DNA of 64,000 nt, taken from assembly GCA_018433775.1 (NCBI GenBank), contig JAHDQN010000056.1, forward strand, positions 1-64,000. Reading direction: 5' to 3'. The DNA is from Deltaproteobacteria bacterium (GTDB lineage: Bacteria; Desulfobacterota; Desulfomonilia; UBA1062). How positions within the stretch are numbered: the stretch's first letter is position 1; the number at the start of each line of letters is the position of its first letter. Positions 59,859 through 64,000 of the stretch are shown here, one piece after another. The notes below the pieces were generated by a model. It was not told the DNA's origin and did not search any database. It saw nothing but the letters and a program-made list of their open reading frames with translations. Position numbers and translations under genes: made by a program.

Positions 59859-61209
59859 GGCCGAGTGCCTCGCGGATCTTTTCAGCCAGCACCGGGATGA
59901 GGGAGGGATACACGGCCTTCATGTCGAAGATGAGCCGGTCCTCCTCGATCCGGGCCACCACGGCCGGGCTACCCCTGCGCAGCCGGGCGTGCACCGCGAC
60001 CGATCGTGGCGTGGTGATCGCCAGCCCGCAGGAGGGGAAGCTCTTGGTCGGGGCGGACCCGCCGCCCACCACGGCCCGGGTGGGGACCACCTCGGCCTGC
60101 TCGATGTTCAGGAGGGACTTGAGCTCCTCGGCCCGTGCGCGCACGTCGGTCACGTCCTCCATGATCATCCGCAGGACCGGGATGTCGTGGTACCTTCCTT
60201 TTGCGAGGAGCCTGAGCGTCGCGCCCAAGGATGCGATGCCGAGCTTGTCCATGCGCATGGCCCGGTGCAGGGGGTTGGCCGCCATCTGCCCGATGAGCCC
60301 GGACTTCCCCAGGATGATGCCTGCCTGCGGCCCGCCCAGGACCTTGTCGCCGCTGAAGGAGAGCACGTCGGAAAACTCCAGGCAGCCCGGTATGGTCCAC
60401 TCGTCCGGGATGCCGCAGGGGGAAAGGTCAAAGGGAATGCCCGACCCCATGTCCACATAGAGCGGGATGCCGAACTCCCGGGCCAGGCCGGAGAGCTCGC
60501 GAAGCTCCACCTCGTCGGTGAATCCCACGATGGAGAAGTTGCTCCGGTGCACCTTGACGATGAGCCCGGTATTGTCCGTGATGGCCGAGCGGTAGTCATT
60601 GAGCCGGGTCTTGTTGGTGGCGCCCACCTCGCGCATCACGGCCCCGCTCATGCTCATGACCTCGGGCATGCGGAACGAGCCCCCGATCTCCACCAGCTCG
60701 CCCCGGGACACAATGGCCTCCTTTCCGCGTGCAAGGGTGTTCAGGACCAGCAGCACGGCGGCGGCGTTGTTGTTCACCACCAGGGCGTCCTCGGCGCCGA
60801 AGCAGGAGCGGGTGACGGGCCGGATATGGTCCTGCCGCGACCCGCGCGACCCCTTTTCCAGGTCGAACTCCAGGTCGGAGTACCCCCGGGCGGCCGATAC
60901 CAGGGCGTCCACGGCCTCATCCGCCAGGGGGGCCCTGCCCAGGTTCGTGTAGACCACCACGCCCGCGGCGTTGATCACCTCTTTCAGCCCCGCCTCCATG
61001 ACCGCGGTGATCTCGCCGGCAACCCCGGCCGCGACCCGTGACGCATCCGGGCTCCGGCTGATCCCGCCCGATCCGATCGCATTCCTGATCTCTTCAAGGG
61101 CACCCTGGACCGCCCGCTTGACCAGCTCGGGCGCATAGGGCAGCTCCGTCAGCGAGGGCTCCTTCAACACGACATCGACCTTGGGTATGCTCCGGTATGC
61201 ATCGTTCAC
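59848..61209 (-). CDS. selA: L-seryl-tRNA(Sec) selenium transferase
   Basis: Converts Ser-tRNA(Sec) to Sec-tRNA(Sec) with selenophosphate; PLP-dependent decamer. 453 residues. N-terminal domain with IPKVDVVL; INAAGVVVYTNLGRAPL, NNNAAAVLLVLNTLA, SRGELVEIGGSFRMPE and the Schiff-base lysine Lys289 in FSGDKVLGGPQAG are all diagnostic. The start is GTG at 61209 behind AAAGGAGAGG; another GTG 21 nt upstream lies within that ribosome site. Presence implies that the organism makes selenoproteins; selB, selC and selD are not in the window. Confidence 0.95.
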   Translation of the reverse strand: MNDAYRSIPKVDVVLKEPSLTELPYAPELVKRAVQGALEEIRNAIGSGGISRSPDASRVAAGVAGEITAVMEAGLKEVINAAGVVVYTNLGRAPLADEAVDALVSAARGYSDLEFDLEKGSRGSRQDHIRPVTRSCFGAEDALVVNNNAAAVLLVLNTLARGKEAIVSRGELVEIGGSFRMPEVMSMSGAVMREVGATNKTRLNDYRSAITDNTGLIVKVHRSNFSIVGFTDEVELRELSGLAREFGIPLYVDMGSGIPFDLSPCGIPDEWTIPGCLEFSDVLSFSGDKVLGGPQAGIILGKSGLIGQMAANPLHRAMRMDKLGIASLGATLRLLAKGRYHDIPVLRMIMEDVTDVRARAEELKSLLNIEQAEVVPTRAVVGGGSAPTKSFPSCGLAITTPRSVAVHARLRRGSPAVVARIEEDRLIFDMKAVYPSLIPVLAEKIREALGHGS

Positions 61210-61448
61210 GCAGCCTCTCCTTTCTTTCACTGTCAGGCTAAGGCATTTCCCGGGTTTCCGTCAAGCAATACTGTATATTGAGAGGTCTCAGACCTATTTT
61301 TAGGCCGGGAAGCTGCACAGAAGGTGGTAGACCAGGTACGGGCGTTCCGGTGAAAACCGGTTGCCTGCACACTTCATTTTGTGTATGGAAAAGTATATTG
61401 TTTCTGTTTATATGATGATATGCACTGTTTTAGGGGGGTTCAAGAAAA

Positions 61449-62378
61449 GTGATCGAGCATGCGGAGTTGAGCGGATCGTGGAATGATGATCACAAAGAGA
61501 ACCCTAATAAGGTACTGGAGAGTCGGATGCCGAAACCGGAAACCATAGACCGTCATCAGTGCCACGGCAAAGAAAAGGAAGAGAAGTATAAGGACCGCAC
61601 GGCCCTGGACTACTGGTGGGGCCTGCGCGAGCTGGCTGCGGACTTCGACATCGGCAACTACGAAACCGTTTCCGGCGAGGAGCTATCCCGCCGGCAGCAG
61701 AACGAGGTCGCCTATATCCAGCTCCTGCACTACACGGTCGAGGTGAAACTCTCCGGCGCCTTTTACCAGATGGAACACATGGAGCGGCTGTTCAGCTCTC
61801 CCCTGGGGGGAGGTTCGAGCCTGGACCTGCGCGTGTTCGAGGCCAAAGAGGCCTTCGACGCGGTGAACGAAGACATGTACCAGGCGTCCTGCGCCATCGC
61901 GAACCAGATCTACATGCTGCTCAACAGGCCCGAGTACACCCCCATCAAGGTGGACCAGCGCCGCCCGGTGGCCATGAGCCCCTCCGACCTGCGCTACTGG
62001 CTCAAGCTCAACAGGCACCCCAGCTTCAAGACCCTGAGCAACATGTTCAACGACTGCGAAAAGCAGCTCGACATCCGGCACCACGCAACCCACTACGGCG
62101 CGGTGCCGGTCTTTGCCGACAAGGACACGGGCATCCTCTACCTCCAGAAAAACTTCCAGATCGGCGAGCTGCTCACCAAGTACGACGTGCTCTACTACAA
62201 GAAGTCCGGCAAGCCCATGGCGAACCTGCTCGAAGCCTCCAGGCCCCGGGTGGCAGGCCTGTGCTCCTGCATGAACCGGATATTCCGCCACATGTACCTG
62301 GGCGATATCTTCGAAAACTATCTTCAGAGCCGTAGGATCAGGCTCAAGGAGAGCTACAGCCCGTACTGGGGCAAGTGA
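61449..62378 (+). CDS. Hypothetical protein with possible HEPN-type motif, 309 aa
   Basis: A helical protein of unknown family. Residues 50-165 contain long amphipathic helices, and DIRHHATHYGAV at about 208-219 gives Arg210-x4-His215, which fits the R-x4-6-H signature of HEPN RNases. A C-terminal third with ILYLQKNFQIGELLTKYDVLY follows. Start GTG at 61449 behind GGGGGG at a long distance; an ATG at 61527 is a possible shorter start. No antitoxin-like gene is adjacent. The HEPN assignment is a guess based on one motif and overall helicity. Confidence 0.6.
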   Translation: MIEHAELSGSWNDDHKENPNKVLESRMPKPETIDRHQCHGKEKEEKYKDRTALDYWWGLRELAADFDIGNYETVSGEELSRRQQNEVAYIQLLHYTVEVKLSGAFYQMEHMERLFSSPLGGGSSLDLRVFEAKEAFDAVNEDMYQASCAIANQIYMLLNRPEYTPIKVDQRRPVAMSPSDLRYWLKLNRHPSFKTLSNMFNDCEKQLDIRHHATHYGAVPVFADKDTGILYLQKNFQIGELLTKYDVLYYKKSGKPMANLLEASRPRVAGLCSCMNRIFRHMYLGDIFENYLQSRRIRLKESYSPYWGK

Positions 62379-62555
62379 TGTCCGCACCGGTGATCCCGGG
62401 CGCGGAAGTCAGGCGTGCAGACAGCCGGTCTCCGGTTGTCCGGCGCCTTTTCATGAAGCGGGGCTCTGCAATGAATTCCGGGGATCCGGCTGTTATCGGT
62501 CAGGGATGAAGGCGGCCGCCGTTCAGGGGCGAGAAGAGGAGGAAGAAGCAAGAGA

Positions 62556-64000
62556 TTGAAAGAGCGCAGATATCCAGCCGTTCCCGGCAGCGTCATTGCG
62601 TATCTCCTCCTCATCCTCGCTGTTCTCCTCTCCTACTACCGGATCCTTGACAACGGGTTCATCAATCTGGACGATCCGCTTCAGGTCACGGCCAACAGCA
62701 ACGTTCTCTCGGGAGTTACCTGGGAGAACATCAAATGGTCTTTCAGTTTCCAGTCCCCGTGTTCTCCCCTGACATGGCTCACCTATGCGGCAACGGTTGA
62801 TCTGTTCGGAGCCAGCCCGGGTCCGTTCCACGCGATCAGCCTGCTGCTCCACTTGGCGAACAGCCTGCTGCTTTTGTATGCACTCAGGATCCTGACAGGC
62901 GATTTCTGGAAAAGCTTCGCTGTTTCCGCTCTGTTCGCAGCCCACCCCATCAATGTGGAGTCAGTGGCCTGGATCGCAGAGATAAACAATGTCTTAAGCG
63001 GCCTTTTCTTCATGCTAACCCTGATAGCGTACCGCTTCTATAGCCGGGCCCCCGGCATCTGGAGATATATCATCGTGGCTGTGGTTTTCGAGTTGGGACT
63101 CCTTTCGAAATCTTCTATCATGACACTTCCATTCATTCTGCTTCTGCTCGATTTCTGGCCGCTCAGACGGATAGGGCTCGAAAGAACAGCCCGATCCATC
63201 CGCCTGGCGGGAGTCCCCCTCAAAAGGCTCGTCCTTGAAAAGCTCCCTCTGCTGATTCTCTCGCTCATCTCTCTTGCTTCGTCATTGCTGATGCAGCCTC
63301 AGCACACTACCTTCACTTCCCTCTCGCATGCGCCCATGAGCCTTCGAATCAGCAATGCGCTCGTCTCGTATGTGAAATACCTGGGCAAGCTCTTCTGGCC
63401 CGCCGATCTCGGCGTCTTGTATCCTTATCCCGGTGCAATCCCCCTGTGGGAGACTATCGGGGCGATAATCGTGCTCTCGGCAGTCACCTTCTTCGCCGTG
63501 CGGACGTTCCTTAGGCGCCCATATCTCATGGTAGGGTGGCTCTGGTTCCTGGGGTCGCTCGTGCCCTTCCTCGGGATCATCCAGTCGGGCCTCTGGCCCG
63601 AGATGGCCGACCGGTATTCATATATCCCCTTTATCGGTGCCTTCATCATCCTGTCGTGGGGGGCATCAGACCTCCTCTGTCTCGTCAGGGCAAAACCCGT
63701 CCGGTATGCAGCGGGTGCTGCAGCAGGGGCCGCCGTCTGCGTACTCTCGCTGACGACCTGGGTCCAGACGGAATACTGGAAAGACAGCGTCACTCTCTTT
63801 GAGCACGTGCTCACGCTGAATCCCGACAACGAGCCCGCGCAAGGCAACCTCGGCTCGGCTTTGCTCAACCTGGGCAAGACTGAAAAGGCGCTGTTCCATC
63901 TGGAAGAAGCCCTCCGGCTGAAACCATACTCGGCAGATACGTGCTTCAATCTGGGCATGGCCTATTCCCTGCGGAATGACCATGAGAAGGCCCTGCTCCA
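62556..64000 (+). CDS. TMTC-like multi-spanning membrane protein with TPRs (C-terminus beyond window)
   Basis: At least 481 residues, continuing past the right edge. Ten or so membrane segments begin at residue 13. Segments FINLDDPLQVTAN, SPLTWLTYAATVDLFG, FAAHPINVESVAWIAEINN and LLSKSSIMTLPFILLLLDFW are characteristic of the TMTC/DUF1736 group of GT-C-like glycosyltransferases (protein O-mannosyltransferase-related), followed from about residue 420 by TPR units (PDNEPAQGNLGSALLNLGKT, EKALFHLEEALRLKP). The acidic DD after the first segment fits a catalytic loop. Likely transfers a sugar from a lipid donor to an envelope protein. No ATG is in frame; TTG at 62556 behind GAGGAGG is the best start. 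Confidence 0.8.
   Translation, partial: MKERRYPAVPGSVIAYLLLILAVLLSYYRILDNGFINLDDPLQVTANSNVLSGVTWENIKWSFSFQSPCSPLTWLTYAATVDLFGASPGPFHAISLLLHLANSLLLLYALRILTGDFWKSFAVSALFAAHPINVESVAWIAEINNVLSGLFFMLTLIAYRFYSRAPGIWRYIIVAVVFELGLLSKSSIMTLPFILLLLDFWPLRRIGLERTARSIRLAGVPLKRLVLEKLPLLILSLISLASSLLMQPQHTTFTSLSHAPMSLRISNALVSYVKYLGKLFWPADLGVLYPYPGAIPLWETIGAIIVLSAVTFFAVRTFLRRPYLMVGWLWFLGSLVPFLGIIQSGLWPEMADRYSYIPFIGAFIILSWGASDLLCLVRAKPVRYAAGAAAGAAVCVLSLTTWVQTEYWKDSVTLFEHVLTLNPDNEPAQGNLGSALLNLGKTEKALFHLEEALRLKPYSADTCFNLGMAYSLRNDHEKALL

Overview
This 64 kb window is GC-rich chromosomal DNA that most resembles an anaerobic deltaproteobacterium (Desulfobacterota, Syntrophobacterales-like). That is inferred from gene content only: ectABC with a dedicated aspartate kinase, a Cam-type gamma carbonic anhydrase, selA, a PEP-CTERM protein, an AidB-like acyl-CoA dehydrogenase and a Gram-negative envelope gene set. 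No rRNA or phylogenetic marker comparison was possible. I saw no phage, insertion sequence or CRISPR array.

Layout. 1-3.6 kb: ectoine operon read leftwards (ectA, ectB, ectC, a EutA/maleate-isomerase-like gene, start of the aspartate kinase) behind a consensus promoter. 4-16.9 kb: housekeeping and catabolic genes (ftsH, msrAB, acyl-CoA ligase, two amidohydrolases, a methyltransferase with a coupled 50-residue ORF, TGS GTPase, CYTH, acetoacetate-decarboxylase-like and PhzF proteins). 17.2-23.6 kb: penicillin-acylase lipoprotein, carbonic anhydrase, DUF1015 protein, aminotransferase. 23.8-30.9 kb: a compact module of cyclic-nucleotide-binding protein, TPR/outer-membrane protein, FecR-domain protein and CHASE2 adenylate cyclase. 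31-35 kb: a DUF3795 pseudogene, an endonuclease III-like gene, short repeats, an exported protein and a CoA-binding protein. 35.2-37.9 kb: prpE and satP behind a good sigma-54 promoter. 38-46.3 kb: PEP-CTERM protein and the classical thrS-infC-rpmI-rplT-pheS-pheT translation operon; infC seems to start at ATA.

46.3-50 kb holds the most unusual locus: a large lipoprotein whose middle follows the pore-forming core of anthrax protective antigen and clostridial binary-toxin B components. It is preceded by calcium-binding repeats and followed by an unrelated C-terminal region. It has its own consensus promoter, lies in AT-richer DNA, has no visible enzymatic partner, and is bounded by tRNA-Val on one side and a degenerate direct repeat of that tRNA's 3' end just upstream of thrS on the other. 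This looks like a small insertion between tRNA-Val and thrS.

50-64 kb: HAD phosphatase, a 193-nt palindromic element, GntR and TetR regulators, phosphoesterase, ribF, tRNA-Leu, an acyl-CoA dehydrogenase under a promoter overlapped by a perfect 12-bp-arm palindrome, dciA, rluD, patatin, selA, a possible HEPN protein and the start of a TMTC-like membrane protein. Short repeats containing GTGAACCCGTCCCCG recur at gene 3' ends.
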